From Austwickia chelonae NBRC 105200 (GTDB lineage: Bacteria > Actinomycetota > Actinomycetes > Actinomycetales > Dermatophilaceae), in contig NZ_BAGZ01000005.1 in the NCBI RefSeq assembly GCF_000298175.1, positions 434,001 to 498,000 on the forward strand: 64,000 nt of DNA, in the 5' to 3' direction. Below, in pieces: positions 56,039 to 64,000 of this stretch (position 1 is its first letter; each line of letters begins with the position of its first letter). A model generated the notes under the pieces. The model had not been told where the DNA came from, did no database searches, and saw only the letters and a program-made list of their open reading frames with translations. The position numbers and the translations under genes were made by a program.

Positions 56039-57397
56039 TCAGAGCACCGAGACCACCTGGGGGAAAAGATCCTCCACCGGCGGCTCCCAGATCTCCGGGT
56101 CGGCCTCGACCTGTTCCCCGCTACGGATGTCCTTGACCGAAGCGGGATGGAGGCCGCCGTCGGCATCCGTCCACTCCGGGAACCAGACGAACGGGATCCC
56201 CCGGCGGTCGGCGAACTTGATCTGCTTACCGAACTTCGCCGCGCTCGGAGCGACCTCGCACGCGATCCCCCGAGCCCGCAAGGACGACGCGATCCGCATG
56301 GCATCGGCACGCCCGTCCTCGGCCGCCAAGGAAATCAGCACCACCGACGGAGTCCGCCGAGTAGCCACCAAGGTCGGCATCAATTTCGCCACCAACCGGG
56401 AAACCCCGATCGAGATCCCGACCCCCGGATACGTCGTCCGACCGTCGGCCGCCAAGGCGTCGTAACGACCCCCGGAACATACCGACCCATAGGCCTCCTG
56501 CCCGATCAACTGGGTCTCGTAGACCGTCCCGGTGTAATAGTCCAGACCACGGGCAACCTTCAGATCGGCCACCAACAACCCCGGCGCGTGCTCGGCCGCG
56601 GCATCCATCACCGCGCTCAACTGGGAGAGCCCCTCCTCCAGCACCGGATGGACGACCCCCAGAGCACGGACCCGGTCCACGAACGAGGAATCCGAGGAAG
56701 AGATCGCCGCCAACGCCAGGCAGTGTGCCGCCTGCTCGGGAGTCCGCCCGGCTTCCACCAACATGGTGGAACACACCTCCGGACCCACCTTGTCCAACTT
56801 GTCGACGATCCGCAGCACCGTCACGATCTCGCCCTGGGGAATCCCCAGACCCAGGTAGAACCCCTCCGGGACACGCCGGTTGTTCACCTGGATACGGAAA
56901 GGCCCGATCGGCAACTTGGAGAAGGCGTCCGCGATGACCAACGGGAGCTCCACCTCGTAGTGGAACGGCAGTTCACCAGCATCGACGATGTCGATATCGG
57001 CCTGGGTGAACTCCCGAAAACGCCCATCCTGAGGACGCTCCCCCCGCCACACCTTCTGGATCTGATAACGGCGGAACGGGAAGACCAACCTTCCGGAGTT
57101 CTCCAGCACGTACCGGGCGAAGGGCACCGTCAGGTCGAAGTGCAGACCCAAAGAGTCCTCCCTCGACTGGTCGGCCTCCTTCGCCGCCAACCGGTTCACC
57201 CCGTAGATCTCCTTGTCGGCGTCACCACCTTTTCCCAACAGGCGGGACACCGGCTCCACCGCGCGCGTCTCGATCCCCACGAATCCATGACTCTCGAAGG
57301 TGGCCCGGATGACGTCGAGGAAGTGCTGCTCCACGATCCGCTGTTCCGGCAACCACTCAGGGAAACCCGACAACGGCGTGATCTTCTGTGAGTTCAT
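56039..57397 (-). CDS. hisS: Histidyl-tRNA synthetase
   Basis: Class II aminoacyl-tRNA synthetase of 452 residues. Motif 2 is visible in VFPFRRYQIQKVWRGERPQDGR, with FREFTQADIDIV after it. LLVADLKVARGLDYYTGTVYE and GGRYDALAADGRTTYPGVGISIGVSRL form the histidine-specific and motif 3 regions. A C-terminal anticodon-binding domain follows (about residues 345-440). The ATG at 57397 gives a normal N-terminus (MNSQKITPLSGFPEWLPEQ). It lies 49 bp after the hydrolase gene on the same strand, as in mycobacteria. Confidence 0.96.
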   Translation of the reverse strand: MNSQKITPLSGFPEWLPEQRIVEQHFLDVIRATFESHGFVGIETRAVEPVSRLLGKGGDADKEIYGVNRLAAKEADQSREDSLGLHFDLTVPFARYVLENSGRLVFPFRRYQIQKVWRGERPQDGRFREFTQADIDIVDAGELPFHYEVELPLVIADAFSKLPIGPFRIQVNNRRVPEGFYLGLGIPQGEIVTVLRIVDKLDKVGPEVCSTMLVEAGRTPEQAAHCLALAAISSSDSSFVDRVRALGVVHPVLEEGLSQLSAVMDAAAEHAPGLLVADLKVARGLDYYTGTVYETQLIGQEAYGSVCSGGRYDALAADGRTTYPGVGISIGVSRLVAKLMPTLVATRRTPSVVLISLAAEDGRADAMRIASSLRARGIACEVAPSAAKFGKQIKFADRRGIPFVWFPEWTDADGGLHPASVKDIRSGEQVEADPEIWEPPVEDLFPQVVSVL

Positions 57398-57446
57398 ATG
57401 TATTGGGGATCCTCAAATCATGGTGGCCTTCCACGGCCACCGCATC

Positions 57447-58145
57447 TCACAAGGACTGCAGGAAGGGATTGCCCGACCGCTCGTGACCGATCGTGGTGGC
57501 AGGCCCGTGCCCGGGCAGGACCAGGGTGTCGTCCGGTTGCGCAAGGACGACCTCCCGCAGAGTCCGACGCATCACCTCGTCCGACCCGCCAGGCAGATCG
57601 GTTCGCCCGACGCTCCCGGCGAAGAGCACGTCCCCGGAGAACAAGGTGCGACTCAGACCGGAGTCCTCGCCCACCCCCTCGGGGACACCGTCGATCCCGA
57701 ACAGGACCGATCCCTCCGTATGGCCCGGCGCATGCACCACCCGCACCGTCAACCCGGCCAGTGAGAGCTCCGCGCCGTCGACGAATTCGACGAGCTCATC
57801 CGGGTCGTGCCAGGTCGCCACGCTGCTGAACTGGGGCCCCAACATCGCCGTCAGCTGCGGATCCAGCTGGGACAAAGCGTCCTTCAGGCGATATCGATCT
57901 GCCGCGTGGACATGCGCCGCCACGGCGTGGGCATCGCACACCGGGGGCACCGAATAGATGTGGTCGATATGCCCATGGGTCAACAGGACCGCTGCCGGCT
58001 TCAGGGAATGCTCGCTCAGCACCGCCTCCAGGCGGTCGACGACCCCGATACCAGGGTCGATGACGAGACACTCCTCGCGCGCAGCCTGAGCCACGACAAA
58101 ACAGTTCGTCCCGAAAGCCGCAGCAGGAAAACCGATGACCAGCAC
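57447..58145 (-). CDS. Metallo-beta-lactamase-fold hydrolase (glyoxalase II-like)
   Basis: Zinc hydrolase of 232 residues. THGHIDH is the HxHxDH metal motif at about residue 57. Later metal ligands lie in VVHAPGHTEGS (His), LFSGDVLFAGSVGR (Asp) and LPGHGPATTIGHE (His). The family cleaves thioesters or related compounds. In mycobacteria the gene between relA and hisS (Rv2581c) is annotated as glyoxalase II, which matches this position. The true substrate is unknown. It is transcribed toward hisS, and its 5' end faces the DUF349 gene. Confidence 0.88.
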   Translation of the reverse strand: MLVIGFPAAAFGTNCFVVAQAAREECLVIDPGIGVVDRLEAVLSEHSLKPAAVLLTHGHIDHIYSVPPVCDAHAVAAHVHAADRYRLKDALSQLDPQLTAMLGPQFSSVATWHDPDELVEFVDGAELSLAGLTVRVVHAPGHTEGSVLFGIDGVPEGVGEDSGLSRTLFSGDVLFAGSVGRTDLPGGSDEVMRRTLREVVLAQPDDTLVLPGHGPATTIGHERSGNPFLQSL

Positions 58146-58305
58146 CCACCCAGCCTACCGGCGCAGAGCGACGCGAGGTCACCGACTGATGGACTCGGCA
58201 CTCCCCCCGGCCTCCACATGCGGCTATCGTGTCAGACACGTTACTTTTTCGAACCGACGGACGCCTGCCTGCGCCTGTCGGTGTCCACTCAGGAAGGCCC
58301 CTGCC

Positions 58306-59739
58306 GTGTCCGAGCCGACCGCGCCGAACGCCTCACCCGACTCCACCCCCACGGTGGAGCCCGCGGCCACTGGCGAAACTTCGCCCGCAGCCGAAATCCC
58401 CAACCCTTCGCCCGCAGCCCTGGCGAAGACTCCCCCTCCGAGCCCCGCACAGGTGGCCGGACGTCTGCACCCCGCCACCCCGGGGGTACGCGCCTCCCAG
58501 TTCGGCCGCGTGGCCGACGATGGCACCGTCTACGTCATCACCCCCGACGGGGAGAAAGACGTGGGCTCCTACCCCGGGGCCACCCCCGAAGAGGCGCTGG
58601 CCTACTTCACCCGGAAGTACGACGAGGTCAACGCCCAGGCAGACCTGCTCCTCCAACGGGTCACCCAGACCGAGCTGTCCACCAAGGAAGCCAGCGACGG
58701 CCTGACCAAACTGCGCGAGACCGTGCAAGACCTGCGCGCCGTCGGCGACCTCGTCGCCCTCGCCGCCAAGATCGAACATGTCGCCACCGCGGTCGAAGCC
58801 CGCAGGCAGGTGGAAGCCGCTGAACGGGCCCAGGCCCGCGAAGCCGCCACCGCCCGGCGAATCGAGATCGTCGAAGCAGCCGAGAAGATCGCGGCCCAAC
58901 CCGAAGAACGTATCCAGTGGAAAGCCAGCAGCGCACAGATGCGCCAGCTGCTCGACGACTGGAAGACCGCCCAACGGGAAGGACCCAAACTCGACCGGGA
59001 GACCGAACAGGCGCTGTGGCACCGGCTCTCCGGAGCCCGCAACAGCTTCGACAAGGTCCGCCGCGTCCACTTCGCCCAGCTCGGCAACGCCCAGGCCGCA
59101 GCCAAAGCAGCCAAGGAAGAGCTCGTCGCCGAGGCGGAGAAACTCGCAGAGAGCACCGACTGGGGCTCTACCGCGGGAGCCTTCAAACGCCTGATGGACC
59201 GTTGGCGCCAAGCCGGACGCGCCTCTCGTACCGACGACGACGCGCTCTGGGCACGTTTCAAAGCCGCCCAGGACAGCTTCTTCGCCGCCAAGGACCAGGT
59301 CGTGGCCGCCGAGAACGAAGAGTTCACGGCCAATCTCAAGGTCAAGGAAGAGCTGCTCAAGCAAGCCCAGGCGCTGCTACCGGTCAAGGACCTCGACTCG
59401 ACGAAAGCTTCCTTGCGTCAGCTGCAGGAGAAGTGGGACGCGGCCGGGAAGGTACCCCGGGCCGACCTCGATCGCATCGAGAAAGGCATGCGCCGCGTCG
59501 AGGCGGCAGTCCGCGAAGCCGAGGACCGCAAATGGCAGCGCACCAACCCTGAAGTCGCCGCGCGCGCCCAGAGCCTGGTCACCCAGCTCGAAGCAGCCTG
59601 CGACGGGTTGCGCGCCGACCTGGCCAAGGCCGAAGCCAGCGGTGACTCCCGCAAGATCGGCAAGGCGAAGGAAGCCCTCGAAGCACGCGAGGCATGGCTC
59701 GAACAAGCCCGTAGCGGCCTGGCCGAATTCGGTGGCTGA
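58306..59739 (+). CDS. DUF349 coiled-coil protein
   Basis: Protein of 477 residues built of DUF349 repeats, cytoplasmic helical modules of unknown function. After a Pro/Ala-rich N-terminus and a small domain (ASQFGRVADDGTVYVIT), repeats occur with WxxxGRxxxxxxxxLWxRFxxA-like cores, clearest in DRWRQAGRASRTDDDALWARF and KWDAAGKVPRADLDRIEKGM. Long coiled coils join them. The start is GTG at 58306, with AGGAAGG at 8 nt; the longer frame to 58135 overlaps the hydrolase gene. It takes the place that ppiB holds in mycobacteria. Confidence 0.87.
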   Translation: MSEPTAPNASPDSTPTVEPAATGETSPAAEIPNPSPAALAKTPPPSPAQVAGRLHPATPGVRASQFGRVADDGTVYVITPDGEKDVGSYPGATPEEALAYFTRKYDEVNAQADLLLQRVTQTELSTKEASDGLTKLRETVQDLRAVGDLVALAAKIEHVATAVEARRQVEAAERAQAREAATARRIEIVEAAEKIAAQPEERIQWKASSAQMRQLLDDWKTAQREGPKLDRETEQALWHRLSGARNSFDKVRRVHFAQLGNAQAAAKAAKEELVAEAEKLAESTDWGSTAGAFKRLMDRWRQAGRASRTDDDALWARFKAAQDSFFAAKDQVVAAENEEFTANLKVKEELLKQAQALLPVKDLDSTKASLRQLQEKWDAAGKVPRADLDRIEKGMRRVEAAVREAEDRKWQRTNPEVAARAQSLVTQLEAACDGLRADLAKAEASGDSRKIGKAKEALEAREAWLEQARSGLAEFGG

Positions 59740-59767
59740 CGAGGCACCCGACGTCACGTCGTGACCA

Positions 59768-59815
59768 CGAGGGCGGGGCCGGTGGGAGAAGAAATCCCCA
59801 CCGGCCCCGCCCTCG
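59768..59815. terminator. Bidirectional terminator between DUF349 and relA
   Basis: Perfect 19-bp GC-rich inverted repeat, arms 59768-59786 and 59797-59815, with a 10-nt loop (AGAAGAAATC-type). It lies between two converging genes and probably ends both transcripts. Confidence 0.87.
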
Positions 59816-59836
59816 TTCCGGAAACGACGGATCAGA

Positions 59837-62260
59837 TCATCCTCGGCGTTCCGGCCGACCGCCCTTGATCCGGAAGACATCGAAGACCCCATCGATCCGA
59901 CGCACCGCCCGGATCACATGGTCGAGATGGCTCGGATCTCCCATCTCAAAGGTCAGCCGCAGGCTCGCCACCCGGTCACGCGCCGTCTGGGCCGTCGCCG
60001 ACAGGATGTTGACATGGTGGTCGGCCAGAACCCGGGTCACATCGGCCAACAGCCCGCTCCGGTCCAAGGTCTCCACCTGGATGGCCACCAGGAACATGCT
60101 CCCCGAGGAAGGCGCCCACTCGACGTCGATCAACCGATCCGGCTGATCGTTCAACGTGGAAGCATTCGTGCAGTCCTTCCGGTGCACCGACACCCCGTGA
60201 CCTCGTGTGACGAAACCGATGATCTGGTCGCCCGGGACCGGCATGCAACATTTGGCCAATTTGACCCACACGTCCGAGGCCCCGACCACCACGACCCCGG
60301 GGTCGGTAGGTTTACGACTCCGGCCTCGCCCGGGCACCGTGGCCTCAGCCACGTCCTCCGTAGCGCCTTCTGCGCCCCCATGAGCCGAGACGACCTTCTC
60401 CACGATGCTGTGCGCCGAGACATGCCCCTCGCCCACCGCTGCATACAAGCTGTCGATGTCCACATAACGCAGCTGCTGCACCACTGCGGACATGGTCTCC
60501 CCGCCCATGAGCCGCTGCATCGGCAGATTCTGCTTGCGCATCGCCTTGGCGATGGCGTCCCGACCCGATTCGATGGCCTCTTCCCGGCGTTCCTTGCTGA
60601 ACCACTGCCGGATCTTGTTCCGCGCCCGAGGGCTCTTCACGAAGGTCAACCAGTCACGAGAAGGACCGGCCCCGTCGGCCTTGCTCGTGAGGACCTCGAT
60701 GATGTCGCCATTGTCGAGAGTGCTCTCCAAGGGCACCAGGCGACCGTTCACCCGGGCACCGATGCAATGATGACCGACCTCGGTGTGCACCGAATAGGCG
60801 AAGTCCACCGGGGTCGCCCCAGCGGGCAGGGCCACCACTCCACCCTTGGGTGTGAAGACGTACACCTCGCGGGTGTTGATCTCGAACCGCAGCGATTCCA
60901 GGAATTCCCCCGGGTCGGCCGTCTCACGCTGCCAGTCCAGCAGCTGGCGCAGCCACGCCATGTCCGTCGTGTCGTCCTGGGGCGCTTCGGCAGCCTTCGC
61001 CCCGGTCTCCTTGTACTTCCAGTGCGCGGCGATACCGTACTCGGCGCGGCGGTGCATGGTGTGCGTACGGATCTGGATCTCGACCGGTTTCCCCTCCGGC
61101 CCCAGCACCGTCGTATGCAACGACTGGTACATGTTGAACTTCGGCATCGCGATGTAATCCTTGAAACGCCCCGGCATGGGCTTCCACCGGGCGTGCATCG
61201 CTCCGAGCGCCGCGTAACAGTCCCGCACCGAGTCCACCAGCACCCGCACGGCGACCAGATCGTAGATGTCCTCGAAGTCTCGCCCCCGCACGATCATCTT
61301 CTGGTACACGGAGTAGTAGTGCTTCGGGCGCCCGGAGACCACCGCAGTGATCCGGGACGTCTTCAGGTCCTCGGCCACCTGCTGTTTGACCTGGGTCAGA
61401 TATTCGTCACGTGCCGGCGCACGCTCAGCGACCATCCGCACGATCTCCTCGTAGACCCGCGGATAGAGCGTCGCGAACGACAGGTCCTCGAGCTCCCACT
61501 TGATCGTATTCATCCCCAGCCGGTGAGCCAGCGGGGCGTAGATCTCCAGGGTCTCCTTGGCCTTCTTCTCCGCCGATCGCGGAGGAACGTACTTCCAGGT
61601 GCGCGCATTGTGCAACCGGTCGGACAACTTGATCATGAGGACCCGGATGTCCCGGGCCATCGCCACGACCATCTTCCGTACGGTCTCGGCCTGCGCCGCC
61701 TCGCCGTACCGGACCTTGTCGAGCTTGGTGACCCCGTCCACCAGCATGGCGATCTCGTCGCCGAAATCTCGGCGGAGCTCCTCCAACGAGTAGGAGGTGT
61801 CCTCGACGGTGTCGTGCAGAAGAGCCGCGGCCAAGGTCGGAGGAGTCATCCCCAACTCGGCAAGGATCAAGGTCACCGCGAGCGGATGAGTGATGTACGG
61901 GTCCCCGCTCTTACGGACCTGCCCTTCATGGGCACGCTCGGCGACCTCGTAGGCACGCTCGATGACAGCCGTATCGGCTTTCGGGTGGGTCTGTTTCACC
62001 ACCCGGAGAATCGGCTCCAAAGCGGGATGGGTGTGATGGCGAGGACCACCGAACCGGGCGAGACGGGCCCGGACCCGCGAGGAAGAAGAAGGGGCCACCT
62101 GCACCGGAGGGGGAAGGACACCTACCGGGCCGGGAGCCTCCGGCTGGGAAGCAGCTGGCGCCGCGGCACCGGGCTTCGGTGGCTGTTCGCGAGCGGGTTC
62201 GACCGTCGCGTCAGCCACCGAAGCGCCTGTACGTGCCTGAGAGCCGTCGGCTGCATCCAT
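59837..62260 (-). CDS. relA: Bifunctional (p)ppGpp synthetase/hydrolase RelA/SpoT
   Basis: Stringent-response enzyme of 807 residues, synthesising and degrading (p)ppGpp. Order: a Pro/Ala-rich leader of about 65 residues; HD hydrolase domain with [15 protein letters not shown] and LLHDTVEDT, so hydrolysis should be active; synthetase domain with [18 protein letters not shown] and [24 protein letters not shown] domain ([24 protein letters not shown]); zinc-finger/helical region with [18 protein letters not shown]; and a C-terminal ACT domain. The ATG at 62260 lies 20 bp after the apt stop, so it is part of the secF-apt-relA operon. Confidence 0.97.
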   Translation of the reverse strand: MDAADGSQARTGASVADATVEPAREQPPKPGAAAPAASQPEAPGPVGVLPPPVQVAPSSSSRVRARLARFGGPRHHTHPALEPILRVVKQTHPKADTAVIERAYEVAERAHEGQVRKSGDPYITHPLAVTLILAELGMTPPTLAAALLHDTVEDTSYSLEELRRDFGDEIAMLVDGVTKLDKVRYGEAAQAETVRKMVVAMARDIRVLMIKLSDRLHNARTWKYVPPRSAEKKAKETLEIYAPLAHRLGMNTIKWELEDLSFATLYPRVYEEIVRMVAERAPARDEYLTQVKQQVAEDLKTSRITAVVSGRPKHYYSVYQKMIVRGRDFEDIYDLVAVRVLVDSVRDCYAALGAMHARWKPMPGRFKDYIAMPKFNMYQSLHTTVLGPEGKPVEIQIRTHTMHRRAEYGIAAHWKYKETGAKAAEAPQDDTTDMAWLRQLLDWQRETADPGEFLESLRFEINTREVYVFTPKGGVVALPAGATPVDFAYSVHTEVGHHCIGARVNGRLVPLESTLDNGDIIEVLTSKADGAGPSRDWLTFVKSPRARNKIRQWFSKERREEAIESGRDAIAKAMRKQNLPMQRLMGGETMSAVVQQLRYVDIDSLYAAVGEGHVSAHSIVEKVVSAHGGAEGATEDVAEATVPGRGRSRKPTDPGVVVVGASDVWVKLAKCCMPVPGDQIIGFVTRGHGVSVHRKDCTNASTLNDQPDRLIDVEWAPSSGSMFLVAIQVETLDRSGLLADVTRVLADHHVNILSATAQTARDRVASLRLTFEMGDPSHLDHVIRAVRRIDGVFDVFRIKGGRPERRG

Positions 62261-62279
62261 GCACAGATGATAGTCGCCC

Positions 62280-62816
62280 TCAGAGGGAGACGATCGTGTG
62301 GACCTCGTAGTTCTCCAAGCTCCGCCGACCCCCGAGTGCCGAGATCTCCATCAGCACATCGACGGCAACCACTTCGCCACCCACCTGTTCCACCAGGGAA
62401 CAGGCCGCGGCAGCCGTGCCACCGGTGGCCAGGACGTCGTCGACGATCACCACCCGATGCGCGCCGACGAGGGCGTCGACGTGCATCTCAGCAGTCGCCC
62501 GGCCGTACTCCAGGTCGTATTCAGCACTCACCCGCGCGGCCGGGAGCTTGCCCTGCTTACGGACCGGGACGAAACCCACACCCAAGGTGTAAGCCACCGC
62601 CGACCCGATGATGAAACCACGGGATTCCAGGCCGATGACCGCATCCACCCGACCGCGATAACGCTCAGCCACATCGTCGACGACCGTGCGCAGAGCAGCT
62701 CCGTCACGCAACAGAGGCGTGAAATCCCGGAAGAGCACACCCGGTTGCGGGAAATCGGGGATCTCCCGCAACCGAGCGAGCACGGTCTCCTCGACCGAGA
62801 GCGCAGCCGTGGTCAT
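62280..62816 (-). CDS. apt: Adenine phosphoribosyltransferase
   Basis: Purine salvage enzyme of 178 residues that makes AMP from adenine and [19 protein letters not shown] is the Apt N-terminal motif, [26 protein letters not shown] the adenine site, and [20 protein letters not shown] the PRPP-binding motif. It overlaps the end of secF by 4 bp (ATGA) and precedes relA by 20 bp, the conserved actinobacterial order. Confidence 0.97.
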   Translation of the reverse strand: MTTAALSVEETVLARLREIPDFPQPGVLFRDFTPLLRDGAALRTVVDDVAERYRGRVDAVIGLESRGFIIGSAVAYTLGVGFVPVRKQGKLPAARVSAEYDLEYGRATAEMHVDALVGAHRVVIVDDVLATGGTAAAACSLVEQVGGEVVAVDVLMEISALGGRRSLENYEVHTIVSL

Positions 62817-64000
62817 CGCTTCGACCTCGGCAGCCGCCGCGGCTGATTGCGAGGCCCGTTCTGCAAGGACGGATGGATGATCCGTCCGGTAGCCGTCCGC
62901 TCTCCGTCGGACTCCTCGTCAGCAGCCGCGAAACTCGAGGTCCGGACCTCTTGGGTACGCAGTCCGGCACGTTCTGCCTGCGCGAGTTCGCCGTCCTCGT
63001 GGAGGTCGGAGACGCCGGCCTTGCGCGCGCGTGCAGCTTCTTTCTCCTGGTGCCGTTCCGCCTGACGTGCCAATTTCTGCATCTCAGGTTCGCCGTCCCG
63101 CAAGTGCGCGTAGAGCGGGGTGGCGATGAAGATCGAGGAGTAAGCGCCCACGGCGATACCCACGAAGAGTGCCAACGACAGGTCCGTCAACGTGCCCGGG
63201 CCGATCACGGCCAGCCCCATCAGGAGGATGGCCGCCACCGGGAGCAGTGCCACCACCGTCGTGTTGATCGAACGCACCAAGGTCTGGTTGATGGCCAGGT
63301 TCGCGGCCTCGGCGAAGCTCTTCCGACCGTTGCTGATCGCTTCGTCGGTGTTCTCACGCACCTTGTCGAAGACGACCACGGTGTCGTAGAGCGAATACCC
63401 GAGGATCGTCAGGAAGCCGATCATGGAAGCCGGAGTGACCTCGAAACCGGCCAGGGCGTAGATACCGACGGTGATGAAGATGTCGTGGAAGAGCGCGACC
63501 AGTGCCGCGACGGACATCTTCCAGGTCCGGAAGTAGATCGCGAGGACCACGGAGACCAACAGCAGGAACCAGGCCAGGGCTTGGAGAGCCTGCTTGCTGA
63601 CCGAGGCGCCCCAGGACGGGCCGATCACGCTGGTCGTCACATTCTCCGAGGGAACCCCGAATTCTTTCGCCAAGGCATCCGAGACGGTCTTCGCCTTGTC
63701 GGAGTCGAAACGTTCGGTCTCGACGCGGACGTCGGAACCACCGACCTTGGTGACCTTGGCGCCTTCGACCTGAGCCGACGACGAGATCACCGAACGGGCC
63801 CGCTGCTCGAAACCGTCGAAATTGTTGACCTTGGTGACCCGGAAGTCGGAGCCGCCGGTGAACTCGATGCCCAGGTTGAGTTGACGGACACCCAGACCCA
63901 GCATCGCGATCACGAAGAGGACGACGGAGACCATGTACCAGGTCCGGCGGCGACCGATGAAATCGATCGAACGCTTCCCGGTATAGAGGTCGTTACCGAA
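62813..64000 (-). CDS. secF: Protein translocase subunit SecF, N-terminus beyond the window
   Basis: Membrane partner of SecD that uses the proton gradient to help pull secreted proteins across the membrane. The frame stays open to the window edge. The 22 codons upstream of the ATG at 63934 read FGNDLYTGKRSIDFIGRRRT, which belongs to SecF, so only the first few residues are missing. LGIEFTGGSDFRV opens the periplasmic domain. Four of the later membrane segments contain GPSWGASVSKQA, MIGFLTILGYSLYDTVVVFDKVREN and RSINTTVVALLPVAAIL. The C-terminal tail is charged. It is coupled to apt by a 4-bp overlap. Confidence 0.96.
   Translation of the reverse strand, partial: FGNDLYTGKRSIDFIGRRRTWYMVSVVLFVIAMLGLGVRQLNLGIEFTGGSDFRVTKVNNFDGFEQRARSVISSSAQVEGAKVTKVGGSDVRVETERFDSDKAKTVSDALAKEFGVPSENVTTSVIGPSWGASVSKQALQALAWFLLLVSVVLAIYFRTWKMSVAALVALFHDIFITVGIYALAGFEVTPASMIGFLTILGYSLYDTVVVFDKVRENTDEAISNGRKSFAEAANLAINQTLVRSINTTVVALLPVAAILLMGLAVIGPGTLTDLSLALFVGIAVGAYSSIFIATPLYAHLRDGEPEMQKLARQAERHQEKEAARARKAGVSDLHEDGELAQAERAGLRTQEVRTSSFAAADEESDGERTATGRIIHPSLQNGPRNQPRRLPRSKR

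Overview
The window comes from a high-GC Gram-positive bacterium of the Actinomycetota. Three gene neighbourhoods match the actinobacterial (mycobacterial-type) order: gcvH / garA / DUF151 / MerR / gcvP; der-cmk-(tyrA)-rluB-scpB-scpA-parA-xerD; and hisS / metallo-hydrolase / relA / apt / secF. Iron boxes of the DtxR/IdeR type and a CchH-type siderophore synthetase agree with this. I infer a Micrococcales-like, possibly Dermatophilaceae-like, organism, but the sequence alone does not fix the genus.

Region by region. 0-8.3 kb: a quinol-type nitric oxide reductase (norZ) diverges from a probable Fe-S ArsR-like regulator across a palindromic operator; then come an amino-acid permease, a CDF metal transporter and a secreted PGRP amidase with FG-GAP-like repeats. 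8.3-18.0 kb: PPi-type phosphofructokinase, an OsmC protein, a glutamate-cysteine-ligase-like enzyme, and a glycine-cleavage/nitrogen-signalling block (gcvP under a glycine riboswitch, MerR, DUF151 nuclease, GarA/OdhI, gcvH). 18.6-20.5 kb: a secreted peptidyl-arginine deiminase homologue, rare in bacteria, with all four catalytic residues.

20.5-41.4 kb: a complete-looking coelichelin-type siderophore cluster. It holds a Fes-like esterase, two ABC exporter half-subunits, a 3636-residue trimodular NRPS (A-T-E-C-A-T-E-C-A-T), a lipoprotein receptor, an ATPase, two FecCD permeases and a formyltransferase. The three adenylation pockets that I read match the known coelichelin codes (formyl-hydroxyornithine, threonine, hydroxyornithine). 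The ornithine N-hydroxylase (cchB) and the MbtH partner are absent from the locus. Five iron boxes punctuate it, and three of them contain the stop codon of the upstream gene. The exporter halves carry complementary defects that leave one canonical ATP site.

41.4-47.6 kb: an accessory interval of lower and more variable GC. It has a small membrane protein, a collapsed DUF3422 pseudogene, a five-gene operon that resembles a type VII secretion cargo module (EspC-like protein, WXG-type protein with a glycine-zipper tail, membrane protein, LpqN-like protein, EspG-like protein), an ECF S-component fragment, and an SdpI-family mini-operon. That mini-operon lies between two copies of a repeat made from a tRNA-Pro 3' end plus terminator. 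47.6-64 kb: conserved housekeeping genes (tRNA-Pro, der to xerD, hisS, hydrolase, DUF349, relA, apt, secF). secF runs off the right edge.
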